Origin: Burkholderiaceae bacterium
GTDB lineage: Bacteria; Pseudomonadota; Gammaproteobacteria; Burkholderiales; Burkholderiaceae_B
Direction of reading: 5' to 3'
Assembly (NCBI GenBank): GCA_004322135.1
Contig: SCSG01000020.1
Location: 62,001 to 126,000, forward strand
DNA length: 64,000 nucleotides
Below are positions 8,843 through 18,121 of the stretch, piece after piece. The position numbers and the translations under genes were made by a program. A model generated the notes under the pieces. The model saw only the letters and a list, made by a program, of their open reading frames with translations. It had not been told where the DNA came from and did not search any database. Numbering within the stretch: the first letter of the stretch is position 1; every line of letters begins with the position of its first letter.

Positions 8843-10360
8843 TCAAATAGGCTCGTCGAGCCCGAACTGGACTTTCTCTGCGGCGCGCAACACAGCGCGC
8901 GCCTTGGCTTCGGTTTCCTGCCATTCTTTTTCGGGGTCGGAATCGGCCACAATGCCCGCGGCCGCCTGTACGTACAGCGTGCCGTTCTTGACGATGCCGG
9001 TACGGATGGCAATGGCCACGTCCATTTCCCCGCTGTAGCTCAGGTAGCCGGCTGCGCCGCCGTAGACGCCGCGGCGCACGGGCTCCAGTTCGTCAATGAT
9101 TTCCATGGCGCGCACTTTGGGGGCGCCCGTCAGTGTGCCGGCCGGAAAGGTTGCGCGCAGCACGTCGATGTTGCTGGTGTTTTCCTTCAGGATGCCGCTT
9201 ATATTCGAGACCAGGTGCTGCACATGCGAATAGCGTTCGATGGTCATGGTGTCGGTGACTTTGACTGTGCCGGTTTGCGCCACGCGGCCCATATCGTTGC
9301 GCGCGAGGTCGATCAGCATGACGTGTTCGGCACGCTCTTTCGGATCGGCCTGGAGCTCTTTGCCCAGTGCGGCGTCTTCGGCCGGTGTGGTGCCGCGCCG
9401 GCGGGTACCGGCCAGCGGGCGAATCGTGATGACCGTCTGTTCCTCGTCGCCTTGTGTCACGGCTTCCTGGCGCACGAGGATTTCGGGTGAGGAACCCACG
9501 ACATGAAAGTTGTCGAAGTCCCAGTAATACATGTAGGGCGATGGGTTGAGCGAACGCAGCGAGCGATACAGCGACAGCGGCGAGTCGGGGTAGGGCTTGG
9601 TGATGACCTGCCCTATTTGCACCTGCATTACGTCACCCGCCGCAATGTAGTCCTTGGCTTTGCGTACCGCGGCGATGTAGTCGTCTTTCTTGAAGTCGCG
9701 CTGGCTTTCCGTTTGCAGGCTGGAATAGGCGTACGGGATGACGACCGGCATGCGCAGCTTTTCGCGCAGGTCCTTGATGCGTCGCCGGGCCGTGGCAAAG
9801 GCCTCGGGTTGCTGAGGGTCGGCGTAGACCAGAAGGTAGGTGTGGCCCGCCAGGTTGTCGACCACCACGAGTTCGTCCACGTGCAGCAGCAGGATGTCCG
9901 GTATTCCGTCTTCGCCGCCCGGAGTCGGTTTGCTGCTGGCGCCAAGCCGGGGCTCTATGTGGCGCACAGTTTCGTAGCCGAAATAGCCGGCCAGGCCGCC
10001 CGCGAAGCGGGGCATGCCGGGGCGCAGGGCTACCTTGAAGCGCTTCTGGTAGGCCTCGATGAAGGTCAGGGGGTCGCCTTCGCAGGTTTCGACGACCTTG
10101 CCCTCACGGACCACTTCGGTGAGGTTTCCGGTTGCGCGGATGATGGTCTTGGCCGGCAGGCCGATGAAGGAGTAGCGCCCGAAGCGCTCGCCCCCCACAA
10201 CCGATTCCAGCAGGCAGCTGTTGCGTCCGCCCTCGGGTCCGCTGTGGGCGAGCTTCAGGTAAATGGACAGGGGCGTATCCAGGTCGGCGTAGGTTTCCGC
10301 CATCAGTGAAATACGGTTGTATCCCTTGGCGGCAAGTGCGTTGAATTCTGTTTCTGTCAT
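8843..10360 (-). CDS. trpE: Anthranilate synthase component I
   Basis: 505-residue chorismate-using enzyme, first in tryptophan synthesis. The N-terminal region contains the LLESV feedback-type motif ([18 protein letters not shown]) that binds tryptophan; the C-terminal chorismate domain has [33 protein letters not shown] and the closing [14 protein letters not shown] and [15 protein letters not shown]. The start is the ATG at 10360 (MTETEF). A leader peptide and attenuator lie directly upstream, so the gene is probably controlled both by feedback and by transcription attenuation. Confidence 0.97.
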   Translation of the reverse strand: MTETEFNALAAKGYNRISLMAETYADLDTPLSIYLKLAHSGPEGGRNSCLLESVVGGERFGRYSFIGLPAKTIIRATGNLTEVVREGKVVETCEGDPLTFIEAYQKRFKVALRPGMPRFAGGLAGYFGYETVRHIEPRLGASSKPTPGGEDGIPDILLLHVDELVVVDNLAGHTYLLVYADPQQPEAFATARRRIKDLREKLRMPVVIPYAYSSLQTESQRDFKKDDYIAAVRKAKDYIAAGDVMQVQIGQVITKPYPDSPLSLYRSLRSLNPSPYMYYWDFDNFHVVGSSPEILVRQEAVTQGDEEQTVITIRPLAGTRRRGTTPAEDAALGKELQADPKERAEHVMLIDLARNDMGRVAQTGTVKVTDTMTIERYSHVQHLVSNISGILKENTSNIDVLRATFPAGTLTGAPKVRAMEIIDELEPVRRGVYGGAAGYLSYSGEMDVAIAIRTGIVKNGTLYVQAAAGIVADSDPEKEWQETEAKARAVLRAAEKVQFGLDEPI

Positions 10361-10403
10361 GTTGGTCTCGGGTAGGCTTTGTTGCACGAGGCCGGACAGA
10401 ATC

Positions 10404-10440
10404 AAAAAAGCCCGGCCATGTTCGTATGGTTCCGGGCTTT
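10404..10440 (-). terminator. trp attenuator terminator
   Basis: Read on the minus strand, AAAGCCCGG pairs with CCGGGCTTT across a 16-base loop and is followed at once by a run of T, a canonical intrinsic terminator. It lies 44 bases before the trpE start and after the trpL stop. Upstream, an alternative large stem (GGTAAT/ATTACC, 10448-10500, with an inner CACG..CGTG hairpin at 10462-10485) spans the leader stop codon. A free CCCGG at 10486-10490 could compete for the terminator's 3' arm. This is the arrangement expected for ribosome-mediated attenuation. Confidence 0.85.
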
Positions 10441-10495
10441 GCTGCTTGGTAATGCGAGCGACACGAAAAGACGGGGTCTTACGTGCCGGGAGGAA

Positions 10496-10573
10496 TTACC
10501 GCCACCCAGAACACAGGCGCCACCAGCGCCAAGTGGCGCGAAGGGCTGTGCAATGGGGTTGTACGGTGATCAT
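10496..10573 (-). CDS. trpL: trp operon leader peptide
   Basis: 25-codon ORF starting ATG at 10573 and ending TAA, too short for ordinary gene finding. The C-terminal half reads TWRWWRLCSGWR, with Trp at positions 15, 17, 18 and 24, four Trp in ten residues. It lies between gph (40 bases) and the trp attenuator terminator. Such Trp clusters are the classical sensor for charged tRNA-Trp: stalling here would favour the antiterminator and let trpEGDC be transcribed. The ribosome site is weak (aacaaaaacaacc), which is the main doubt. Confidence 0.85.
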   Translation of the reverse strand: MITVQPHCTALRATWRWWRLCSGWR

Positions 10574-10613
10574 GGTTGTTTTTGTTGGCTTTGCCTGAAG
10601 CGTTGTGGCCGGA

Positions 10614-11300
10614 TCAGCCTGGAACCTGGCTGGTTCCGCGGGTGCTGACCCAATGCGCCGCTGCATCAATGGACAACACTATATCATCGACTTCCAGATT
10701 TTGCACGCCTTTGCCTTCGTTGTAGCCGTAGGGCACTGCCAGCGCGGTGATGCCGGCGGCACGCGCCGCCTGCGCATCGTAGATCGAATCGCCGATCATT
10801 ACCGCCTGCTGTGGGGCGATGTCGAGCTGCGCGCAGGCGTGCAGCAGCGGCATGGGGTGCGGTTTGCTTTCGGCGCAGGTATCGCCGCACACGACAACGT
10901 CAAAATATGGGGCCAGCCCCGAGCTTGCGAGTAGTGGCAGGGTGAATTCCGTTGGTTTGTTGGTGACGACGGCGAGCTTCAGGCCCATCTGTCTGAATGC
11001 ATCCAGCCCGTCGGTTACGCCTGGGTACAGGGTGGCACGCGTGCCACTGACGTGGCGGTAGTGTTCTCGGAACGAGGCGAGCGCCTGATCGAGCAGGTTG
11101 TCGTCCGGCTCGCTGTCCTGGATTGCCAGAGCACGCAGGACAAGTGCCCGGGTGCCTTTGCCAACAAGCGATGCCGTGGTGTCCTCGGACAATAGGTCGC
11201 GGCCAAGCTCGGCCAGCGTGGCGTTGAGGGCGTCGGTCAGGTCGGCAATGGTGTTGACCAGCGTGCCATCAAGATCCAGCAGTACAGCAGTAAACGACAT
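10614..11300 (-). CDS. gph: Phosphoglycolate phosphatase (HAD family)
   Basis: 228-residue HAD hydrolase clearing 2-phosphoglycolate. Motif I is LLDLDGTLVNT, motif II is the VVTNKPT segment, motif III is the lysine in AESKPHP, and motif IV is MIGDSIYDAQAARAAG. It starts 8 bases after the rpe stop. With rpe and trpE the order matches the rpe-gph-trpE arrangement known in many beta- and gammaproteobacteria. Confidence 0.94.
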   Translation of the reverse strand: MSFTAVLLDLDGTLVNTIADLTDALNATLAELGRDLLSEDTTASLVGKGTRALVLRALAIQDSEPDDNLLDQALASFREHYRHVSGTRATLYPGVTDGLDAFRQMGLKLAVVTNKPTEFTLPLLASSGLAPYFDVVVCGDTCAESKPHPMPLLHACAQLDIAPQQAVMIGDSIYDAQAARAAGITALAVPYGYNEGKGVQNLEVDDIVLSIDAAAHWVSTRGTSQVPG

Positions 11301-11308
11301 GAATAGCC

Positions 11309-12010
11309 TTATACCGAAATGGTTTCGCCCTTGAGGATTTCGGCGCGCATGGACGAAATGATTTTCTTGTAGTCCTTGTGGCCGAATATGGCCGATCCGG
11401 CAACGAAGGTGTCGGCGCCCGCGGCGCGTATGGCGGCGATGTTATCGAGCTTGACCCCGCCGTCGACTTCCAGGGCAATGGCCTGGCCGCCCTGGCTTTG
11501 CCAGGCCAGGATTTTCTGGCGCGCCTGCCGGAGTTTGGCGAGCGTGCCGGGGATGAAGCTTTGGCCGCCGAAGCCCGGGTTCACGGACATAAGCAGAACC
11601 ACGTCCAGCTTGTCCATGACATAGTCCATCCAGTGAAGCGAGGTGGCCGGGTTGAAGACCAAGCCGGCCTTGCAGCCCAGCTCCCTGATAAGGGTCAGGC
11701 TGCGGTCAGGGTGGCGTGACGCCTCGGGATGGAAAGTAATGATGTTGGCGCCCGCTTGGGCAAATTGCGGGATAATGGCGTCAACGGGCTCGACCATGAG
11801 ATGCACGTCGATCTGGGCGGTGGTGTGGGGCCGCAGTGCCTTGCACACCATGGGTCCCATGGTCAGGTTGGGCACATAGTGGTTGTCCATGACGTCAAAG
11901 TGAATCCAGTCGGCGCCCGCTTCGACAACGTTGCGGACCTCTTCACCCAGGCGGGCGAAGTCGGCCGACAGCAGGCTGGGAGCGATGCGGGTGGTGGGTG
12001 TCTGGTTCAT
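11309..12010 (-). CDS. rpe: Ribulose-phosphate 3-epimerase
   Basis: 233-residue TIM barrel converting ribulose-5-phosphate to xylulose-5-phosphate. The signatures are [48 protein letters not shown], and the C-terminal EVDGGVK and [14 protein letters not shown]. It is divergent from apaG with 112 bases between the two starts, where the promoters of both must lie. Confidence 0.97.
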   Translation of the reverse strand: MNQTPTTRIAPSLLSADFARLGEEVRNVVEAGADWIHFDVMDNHYVPNLTMGPMVCKALRPHTTAQIDVHLMVEPVDAIIPQFAQAGANIITFHPEASRHPDRSLTLIRELGCKAGLVFNPATSLHWMDYVMDKLDVVLLMSVNPGFGGQSFIPGTLAKLRQARQKILAWQSQGGQAIALEVDGGVKLDNIAAIRAAGADTFVAGSAIFGHKDYKKIISSMRAEILKGETISV

Positions 12011-12122
12011 GGGCGTAAACTGGATCCGTTTGCAAAAACAGCAGGTACAAGCGTCATTATTGCAGGTTAATCATGTTTTTCCGTTTTTATCGGACGCCGA
12101 ATCGTTTTATCGGGATGTGCTT

Positions 12123-12497
12123 ATGAAGCCGTATGACCTGTCAGTTACTGTAACGCCGCAATATTTGCCCGAGCAATCCGAGCCCGGCGAACAGCAGTTC
12201 GTGTTTGCCTACACTGTTCGCATTACCAACAATGGTCAGAATCCGGCTCAGGTCATCAGCCGCCACTGGATCATTACCGACGGGCAGCAAAACATACAAG
12301 AGGTTCGCGGCCTGGGGGTGGTTGGGCAACAGCCCTTGCTCAGCCCGGGCGAAACATTCGAATACACCAGCGGCTGTCCGCTGCCCACGCCCATCGGCAC
12401 GATGCGTGGTACATATCATTGCGTGGGCGATAATGGCATTCCTTTCGAAGTGCCTATCGATGAGTTTGTACTCGCCATGCCGCGTACTTTGCACTGA
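12123..12497 (+). CDS. apaG: Co2+/Mg2+ efflux-associated protein ApaG
   Basis: 124-residue all-beta protein, the normal length. Family marks are AYTVRITNNG, ISRHWIITDG, VRGLGVVGQQPLLSPGE, the YTSGCPLPTPIGTMRG run and a PFEVPIDEF end. The start is the ATG at 12123; the longer frame upstream overlaps the spacer to rpe. In enterobacteria the gene is linked to cobalt resistance and ksgA-apaH, but here it stands alone beside rpe. The biochemical role is unsettled in the family. Confidence 0.95.
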   Translation: MKPYDLSVTVTPQYLPEQSEPGEQQFVFAYTVRITNNGQNPAQVISRHWIITDGQQNIQEVRGLGVVGQQPLLSPGETFEYTSGCPLPTPIGTMRGTYHCVGDNGIPFEVPIDEFVLAMPRTLH

Positions 12498-12553
12498 TTG
12501 TCAGGCCGGCAGAACGATTCTCGGCTTTTGGTTTTCCGCTTTTACTGGTGTTC

Positions 12554-13843
12554 ATGAAGAAATTACTATTCTCGTCCGCGCTGCTTGCGGTTCTGGCGGC
12601 TTGCGGCACTGTGCCCCCTGCACCGGAAACGACTAAGGCCCCGCCGGCAGCGGCACCGGCCGAGGGGCTGGCCGAGCAACCGCTGCGTGTCCCCGATCTG
12701 GCGTCCATGCGCGATACGCGGCCGCGCGCCCTGGCGGGGAAGTTTCAGCAGGCCAGCTGGGCGTCCCTGCCGGGCTGGCAGTCCGACAACCTGCATCTGG
12801 CCTGGAAGGCGTTTGTGAATGACTGCAAGGGCTTGATGCGGCCGGTGTCGGGCTCGCTGTCGATGCCTGCGCGTGCAACGCCGCGCGCATGGCAGCCGGT
12901 TTGCGCCGCTGTGTCACGGTCGGGAATTTCGTTGACCAACCCCAACCCCGCGCAGGTGCGCGAGTTCCTGCAAACGCATTTGCAGCCCTGGCGCTTGCTG
13001 GACGCCAGCGGGCGTGCGGCCAGGAATCTGGTAACCGGCTATTACGAGCCGTTGATTCACGCGTCGCGTACGCGGCAGGGTCGTTATCAGTGGCCGCTGT
13101 ATGCGCCGCCGCCGGATCTGCTGACGGTGGATTTGGCGTCGGTGTATCCCGAATTGGCTGGCAAGCGGGTGCGCGGCAAGCTTGTGGGAAATCGGGTGGT
13201 GCCTTACGACACGCGGGCGCAGATAGCGGATTCGCCCACGCCGCCCGCCGTCATTGTCTGGGCCGACGATCCGGTCGAGGCGTTTTTCCTGCAGATTCAA
13301 GGATCCGGGCGCGCCGAGTTGCCCGACGGTACCGTCGTGCGCCTGGCTTACGCCGACCATAATGGGCGTCCTTACGCGTCGGTAGGAAAATGGCTGGCCA
13401 GCAAGAAGCAGATGCCTTTGGCGCAGGCGTCCATGCAAAACATCAAGGCATGGGCCAAACGCAATCCGGGCCGGGTGCAGGAGATGCTGAACGCAAATCC
13501 CGCCATGGTGTTCTTCCGTGAGGAAGCGATTACGGATCCCGAGCTTGGTCCCAATGGTTCGTATGGCCTGCCGCTGATCGGCGAGCGTTCGGTGGCGGTG
13601 GACGCGTCGTTCGTGCCGCTGGGTACGCCGCTGTTTCTGGCCACCGAGCGCCCGGACTCGAAAGAGCCCTTGCGGCGGCTGGTGTTTGCCGAGGATACTG
13701 GCGCGGCCATACAGGGTGCGGGGCGTGCGGATTTTTACTGGGGGTTTGGCGATGATGCGGGGGCGCTGGCTGGCCGCATGAAGCAGCAAGGTGAAATGTG
13801 GGTGTTGTGGCCCAAGCATGCGGGGGCTCCGTCAGCGCGATGA
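12554..13843 (+). CDS. mltA: Membrane-bound lytic murein transglycosylase A
   Basis: 429-residue outer-membrane lipoprotein cleaving peptidoglycan to 1,6-anhydro products. The N terminus MKKLLFSSALLAVLAACG is a lipoprotein signal with a LAAC box. The MltA double-psi-barrel core includes GYYEPLIHASRTRQG and IQGSGRAELPDG, and the C-terminal 3D domain holds the catalytic aspartate in FAEDTGAAIQGAGRADFYWG. The ATG at 12554 is chosen; a GTG at 12548 is also in frame. Its last bases (ATGA) overlap the next start. Confidence 0.95.
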   Translation: MKKLLFSSALLAVLAACGTVPPAPETTKAPPAAAPAEGLAEQPLRVPDLASMRDTRPRALAGKFQQASWASLPGWQSDNLHLAWKAFVNDCKGLMRPVSGSLSMPARATPRAWQPVCAAVSRSGISLTNPNPAQVREFLQTHLQPWRLLDASGRAARNLVTGYYEPLIHASRTRQGRYQWPLYAPPPDLLTVDLASVYPELAGKRVRGKLVGNRVVPYDTRAQIADSPTPPAVIVWADDPVEAFFLQIQGSGRAELPDGTVVRLAYADHNGRPYASVGKWLASKKQMPLAQASMQNIKAWAKRNPGRVQEMLNANPAMVFFREEAITDPELGPNGSYGLPLIGERSVAVDASFVPLGTPLFLATERPDSKEPLRRLVFAEDTGAAIQGAGRADFYWGFGDDAGALAGRMKQQGEMWVLWPKHAGAPSAR

Positions 13844-15012
13844 GCACCGAAAACATCCTCGTCTGCGGCACCGGCATTGTTGGTCTGGCGACAGCCTTGG
13901 GGCTGACCAAGGCCGGCCAGCAGGTGACGCTGCTGGGTCCGCGCGAAGGGGTGCCGCCGGCGCGCGGTGAGGAATACTGTCCTCGCGTTTATGCTCTTTC
14001 GCCATCAAGCCAGCGGTTCCTTGAACACCTTGGCGTGTGGGGCATGCTTGATGCGTCGCGGCTTGCGCCGGTGGAGGACATGGAGGTGTATGGCGATGCC
14101 AGCGGGCGTGTGGTGTTGCGGGCATGGCAGGCGGCGGTGTCGAGGCTGGCCACCATCATCGAGTCCAGCGAGCTGGAGCGGGTGTTGCAGCAGGCAGTGA
14201 AGGTTTTTGGTATTGCGTGGCGGGACGAGAAGTTTCGCGGGCTCGAAGGCGGCGTTGCGGTGACGGAGTCGGGGGCGCGGATTGAGGCGGATTTGCTGGT
14301 GGGCGCCGATGGTGCCGGATCGCTGGTGCGCGCGGCCGCAGGCATTCATCACGAGTCCAGGTCATATCACAGCACGGGCCTAGTGGTTCACCTGACGGCG
14401 CAGCGGGCGCATCAGGGCGTGGCGTTTCAGTGGTTTACATCCGATGGGGTGCTGGCTCTGCTGCCTATGCCCGATACGTCGCAAGGGCGTCAGGTTTCGA
14501 TGGTCTGGTCGATGCCCGAGGATCAGGCGGCCGACCTGCTGGCCATGGATGACGAGGCGCGTCGCACCGCGCTTGGGTTGCGTTTGCAGGCAGCGACGGC
14601 AGGGCGTTTGGGCACGTTGACGGTGCGTAGTGCCTTGGTAGGGTTTCCGTTGTTCCTGGAAAAGAGTGGTGTGGTGGGTCCGGGGGTTGCTCTGGTTGGT
14701 GATGCGGCGCATCGGGTGCATCCGCTGGCGGGGCAGGGGCTTAATCTGGGGCTGGCTGATGTGGAGCAACTGGTCGAGGTGGTTCGTGGCCGCGAGTCGT
14801 TCCGCAAGGCGGGTGATTTGCGTGTGCTGCGTCGTTATCGCCGGGCGCGTGCAGAGTCGGTGCTGGCGATGAGTGTGGCAACGGATGGTTTGCAGCGTTT
14901 GTTTTTGTCGCAGGCGGCACCGGTGGTGCTGGCGCGCAATGTGGGGATGCAGGTGGTCGACAGGCTGCCTGGGTTGAAAAGGTTCTTGATTGGCGGCGCG
15001 TCGGGGGGTTGA
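13840..15012 (+). CDS. UbiH/UbiF/COQ6-family FAD monooxygenase
   Basis: 390-residue flavoprotein of the ubiquinone hydroxylase family. The FAD fold starts with CGTGIVGLATALGL, the second nucleotide motif is LLVGADGAGSLVR, and the third is GDAAHRVHPLAGQGLNLGL. It probably adds a ring hydroxyl in ubiquinone synthesis; which position (C1, C5 or C6) cannot be read here. The start ATG overlaps the mltA stop by four bases, so it is translationally coupled. An in-frame upstream extension lies within mltA. Confidence 0.88.
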   Translation: MSTENILVCGTGIVGLATALGLTKAGQQVTLLGPREGVPPARGEEYCPRVYALSPSSQRFLEHLGVWGMLDASRLAPVEDMEVYGDASGRVVLRAWQAAVSRLATIIESSELERVLQQAVKVFGIAWRDEKFRGLEGGVAVTESGARIEADLLVGADGAGSLVRAAAGIHHESRSYHSTGLVVHLTAQRAHQGVAFQWFTSDGVLALLPMPDTSQGRQVSMVWSMPEDQAADLLAMDDEARRTALGLRLQAATAGRLGTLTVRSALVGFPLFLEKSGVVGPGVALVGDAAHRVHPLAGQGLNLGLADVEQLVEVVRGRESFRKAGDLRVLRRYRRARAESVLAMSVATDGLQRLFLSQAAPVVLARNVGMQVVDRLPGLKRFLIGGASGG

Positions 15013-15077
15013 TTCGGCGCGGTGCTGGTACAAGCTTGGTTTGTGCGGGCTTTTTGGATTTCATCAGGGGTTTGGCT

Positions 15078-15890
15078 ATGGGTGGGTTTGTCTCGGGGTG
15101 GTTGCGCGCGGTGCTGGTGGGGGCTGTGTTGGTGCTTGGCGTGGGCGCTGCCTCGGCCCAGAGCACGGATGGAGAGTCGTTGCCTTTGTCGGTTTCGGGG
15201 CCGGTTGAGGTGGATCAGGCTGTTCCGGCGGCGACGCTGGATAAGGTGAAGGAGGCGTTTGAGCATCGCTTTGAGGGGGTTCAGGTGAAGGCGGTAAGGG
15301 CTACGCCGTTGCCGGGGATTTTTGAGGTGCAGGTTGATATGGATTTGTTGTATACGGATGCGGATGCAAGTTATGTGATGCAAGGGTCTTTGATTGATGC
15401 GAAGGCGCGTGTTGATTTGACGGCTCAGCATTTGGCGAAGTTGTCGCAGGTGGCGTTTGATTCGTTGCCGCTTAATTTGGCGATTAAGCAGGTGAAGGGG
15501 AATGGCGCGCGCAGGATTGCGGTTTTTGAGGATCCCAATTGTCCGTATTGCAAGCAGTTGCAGAGTTCGCTGGATAGTGTGGATGATGTGACGGTGTATA
15601 CGTTGTTATTCCCGATTTTGTCGGCGGATTCCAGTGTGAAGGCGCGGGATGTCTGGTGTTCGAAGGACAAGGGTAGGGTTTGGCATGATTGGATGGTGAA
15701 CGGGAAGGTGCCGCCGCAGGAGAAGTGTGATGCGCCTCTTGATGAGCTGTTGGCGCTGGGGCATAAGTTGAATGTGCAGGGGACGCCGATGATTGTGTTT
15801 GCGGATGGGAGCCGGGTGAATGGGGCGCTGCCGTTGGAGGCGTTGAAGGAGAAGTTGGCGGCGGTGGGAGTTGGGGTTAAGGCCAAGTGA
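15078..15890 (+). CDS. dsbC: Periplasmic disulfide isomerase DsbC
   Basis: 270-residue protein with a Sec signal (MGGFVSGWLRAVLVGAVLVLG... AASAQ), an N-terminal dimerisation domain near residues 40-110 and a thioredoxin domain with the active site FEDPNCPYCKQL and the cis-proline loop QGTPMIVFADG. It reshuffles wrong disulfides and is kept reduced by DsbD. The start at 15078 has AGGGG seven bases upstream; the longer frame to 15009 reads into the previous gene. The coding strand is unusually rich in G and T and poor in C compared with neighbours. Confidence 0.93.
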   Translation: MGGFVSGWLRAVLVGAVLVLGVGAASAQSTDGESLPLSVSGPVEVDQAVPAATLDKVKEAFEHRFEGVQVKAVRATPLPGIFEVQVDMDLLYTDADASYVMQGSLIDAKARVDLTAQHLAKLSQVAFDSLPLNLAIKQVKGNGARRIAVFEDPNCPYCKQLQSSLDSVDDVTVYTLLFPILSADSSVKARDVWCSKDKGRVWHDWMVNGKVPPQEKCDAPLDELLALGHKLNVQGTPMIVFADGSRVNGALPLEALKEKLAAVGVGVKAK

Positions 15891-16245
15891 TGGTTGGGTG
15901 TGTTGGTATGGGTTGATGTGTTCTGGTTCGGGGCTTTGCTGGTTGGTGTTAGGGTTCTGGGTTCTTGACGCGGTGCGGGAGTGCATTCAAAAACCCCCAC
16001 ACTCGCATCACCAAAGCGGACACGACTATTTATCGATCCAGCCAGCCCGATGTGAATCACTTGCCTGAAGAAAGACCAATGCTGCCCTCACACACCAGCG
16101 CGTAAAATCGCTCATGAAACCGTACGGAAAGTGGATCGAGCCGTCACCGTGACGCCTCGGTACCGGCAATCACGCCGCGCCCAGCTTTGCTTTGGAGAGC
16201 CCCGCATCTGATAGGCTTCGGGCTTGAAAACATCAGGACAGCGTT
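15891..16245. other. G/T-rich spacer downstream of dsbC
   Basis: 355 bases between dsbC and the deacetylase gene. The first 75 bases carry repeated GG, GGG and GGGG runs with very few C (15901-15960 contains 26 G and 5 C by my count). I see no ORF or clear terminator. The right part is of normal composition and must hold the promoter of the next gene. Confidence 0.5.
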
Positions 16246-17154
16246 ATGAACAAACCGTCTGTATCGGGAGCCAGTGTGCGCGCACGCGCGCCGTATCAAT
16301 CTATCGTTGACCGACCGCCACTGCGTCTTCCGGGCGATGCACGTGTCGTCATCTGGAATATTGTCAACATTGAAGTCTGGGATCCGACGAAACCCATGCC
16401 GCGCACGATTTTGCCGCCGCCCATGGGCGATCCCATGCTGCCCAGCGTAGTCAATTGGTCGTGGCACGAGTATGGCATGCGGGTCGGGTTCTGGCGTTTT
16501 CTGCAGGCGCTGCAAGGCCGCAAGATGCCTGTGACGTTGGCTCTCAATGGCGCAACGTGTTCTTATTATCCGGAAGTGTGCGCCGCCGCCCGCGATGCGG
16601 GCTGGGAGTTCATGGGCCATGGGTACACGCAGCAGCCGATGCACACGCTGGATAACGAGCTCGATGCCATCAAGCGTACGATTGAGGAGATCAGGTCTTT
16701 TACTGGCAAGGCGCCGCGCGGCTGGGAGGGTCCGGGGCTCACCGAGACGGACGCCACGCTGGATTTCCTGGCCGACGCGGGTATTGAGTACGTGGCCGAC
16801 TGGGTGCTGGATGACCAGCCCGTCAGTCTGCAGGTGAGTCGGGGCCGCACGATGACGGCGCTTCCGTATACGGTGGAGATCAACGATGTTGCGATTAGTG
16901 CCGTGCAGCAACATGGTTCCGACGAAATTCTCAAGCGTGGCAAGGCGCAGTTCGATCGGCTTTACAAGGACGGCGCCGTCACGCCTCGCGTCATGGCGAT
17001 TTCGGTGCACCCGTATTTGAGCGGCGTTCCTCATCGTATCGGTTATCTGGAAGCGTTGTACGACTATGTATTGGGGCACGACAAGGTGCTGATCTGGGAT
17101 GGCGAGACCATACTTGACTGGTATCTTGAGCAGCGGGGGCGGGTTTCGCGGTGA
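16246..17154 (+). CDS. Polysaccharide deacetylase family protein (PuuE/allantoinase-like)
   Basis: 302-residue NodB-fold hydrolase of the cofactor-independent, PuuE-like branch. Visible family text includes VVIWNIVNIEVWDP, NWSWHEYGMRVGFWRF, LALNGATC, the GWEFMGHGYTQQP motif (E and H of the active site), GWEGPGLTETDATLDFLADAGIEYVADWVLDDQP and a C-terminal SVHPYLSG with the conserved His. Members open cyclic amides such as allantoin or cytosine-like rings, or deacetylate sugars. No purine genes adjoin, so the substrate is unknown. It has no signal peptide, so it is cytoplasmic. Confidence 0.85.
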   Translation: MNKPSVSGASVRARAPYQSIVDRPPLRLPGDARVVIWNIVNIEVWDPTKPMPRTILPPPMGDPMLPSVVNWSWHEYGMRVGFWRFLQALQGRKMPVTLALNGATCSYYPEVCAAARDAGWEFMGHGYTQQPMHTLDNELDAIKRTIEEIRSFTGKAPRGWEGPGLTETDATLDFLADAGIEYVADWVLDDQPVSLQVSRGRTMTALPYTVEINDVAISAVQQHGSDEILKRGKAQFDRLYKDGAVTPRVMAISVHPYLSGVPHRIGYLEALYDYVLGHDKVLIWDGETILDWYLEQRGRVSR

Positions 17155-17209
17155 TTGTTCTTGATCTGCGTGGTGGGGTGCGCGGCGGGACTCGACCCAA
17201 TGTTCACCG

Positions 17210-17482
17210 TCAGTCAATTGCCTCAGACCACTGCGGATTCCAAACTACTTCCCATAGATGCCCGTCTGGATCAAGGAAATAACCCGAATACCCGCCCCAG
17301 AATGTGTCGTGCGCTGGCTTGACAATAGCAGCTCCCGCCGAGGTTGCTTTGGCCATGATTTCATCAACTTCAGCTTTTGATGATACGTTGTGAGCCAAAG
17401 TCATCTCTGTGGGATTGGCAACGCCGGCTACCAGCCCTGTATCGCGGGCGATGCTCGATCGAGGCCAGAGCGCCAGCCTCAC
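17210..17482 (-). pseudogene. VOC/glyoxalase-family protein, N-terminal half missing
   Basis: The 90 codons encode the C-terminal half of a vicinal-oxygen-chelate protein: RLALWPRSSIARDTG, then AGAAIVKPAHDTFWGGYSG and YFLDPDGHLWEVVWNPQW, which carries the usual metal Glu. Full members have about 125-140 residues with an N-terminal beta-alpha-beta module; that module is absent. Family-like text (RFAELGHRV) extends a few codons upstream of the first possible start (GTG 17482) towards a seven-G tract at 17514-17520, and then the STAS-like gene begins. This suggests a 5' deletion. A short functional protein is less likely. Confidence 0.65.
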
Positions 17483-17523
17483 ACGGTGCCCGAGCTCCGC
17501 GAAACGGCTGTCTGGGGGGGCGT

Positions 17524-17880
17524 TCAGGCATTGATCCAGGCCCGCGCCTGTTCCAGCTCGCTGACGTGGAACGCCTTGACTTCAGCTTTCGTAAAGAACC
17601 GCGCCAAATGCGTCGAGGCTCGAATCCAGCCCGCGTCGGCCACCACGGCGGCGCGTGTGACTTTGCGGGCGACGGTGACGCCGAGTGTCATGTCGGTCCA
17701 CAGCGCTTTTGGCTCGATGCCGCTGAAATGCTCGATGCGCTCGAGCACGCGGGTCTTGCCGCTCTGTTCAAGATCACCACGTAAGCGTTCAATGACTTCG
17801 CGAAGCTCGTGGTCGGTGATTTTGCCTTCAACAGATATTTCAATAGCCGGTGAATCGGGAGTGGTGTGATACAGGATCAT
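17524..17880 (-). CDS. SpoIIAA-like (STAS-fold) protein
   Basis: 118-residue protein of the SpoIIAA-like family: a beta-alpha fold with ISVEGKITDHELREVIERL, a middle EHFSGIEPKALW segment, and a C-terminal ARKVTRAAVVADAGWIR and FFTKAEVKAFHVSELEQARAWI. Members are small soluble proteins next to stress or metabolic genes and have no assigned reaction. It ends 41 bases before the VOC fragment on the same strand. The start ATG at 17880 fits the first strand (MILYHTTPDSPAIEI). Confidence 0.75.
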   Translation of the reverse strand: MILYHTTPDSPAIEISVEGKITDHELREVIERLRGDLEQSGKTRVLERIEHFSGIEPKALWTDMTLGVTVARKVTRAAVVADAGWIRASTHLARFFTKAEVKAFHVSELEQARAWINA

Positions 17881-18121
17881 GGAAAGACCCCTAATCAGGA
17901 AGACGTTATACGCTCAGGCACGAGCGGGTCCGGCGTTTAACGGTTTTTTGTTTATCGTACCCCGTTCCATGGGCTCCGTTAGGTTACAAGCGTTACGTTT
18001 TGTTCTGGTGCCGTCGATGCTCGTGCGGTGCTCCGGCGCAGGGGATCAGTTGCGCCGATAGCACTTCGACGATGATATGTGTGCAAGCGGGACGGCGTGG
18101 ATATTTGGAAGCGATACCGCT

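Noticed and set aside
14380-15033. 217-codon minus-strand ORF over the UbiH-like gene
   Set aside because: His/Gln/Arg/Pro-rich text with no fold pattern; the plus-strand gene has full flavoprotein motifs.
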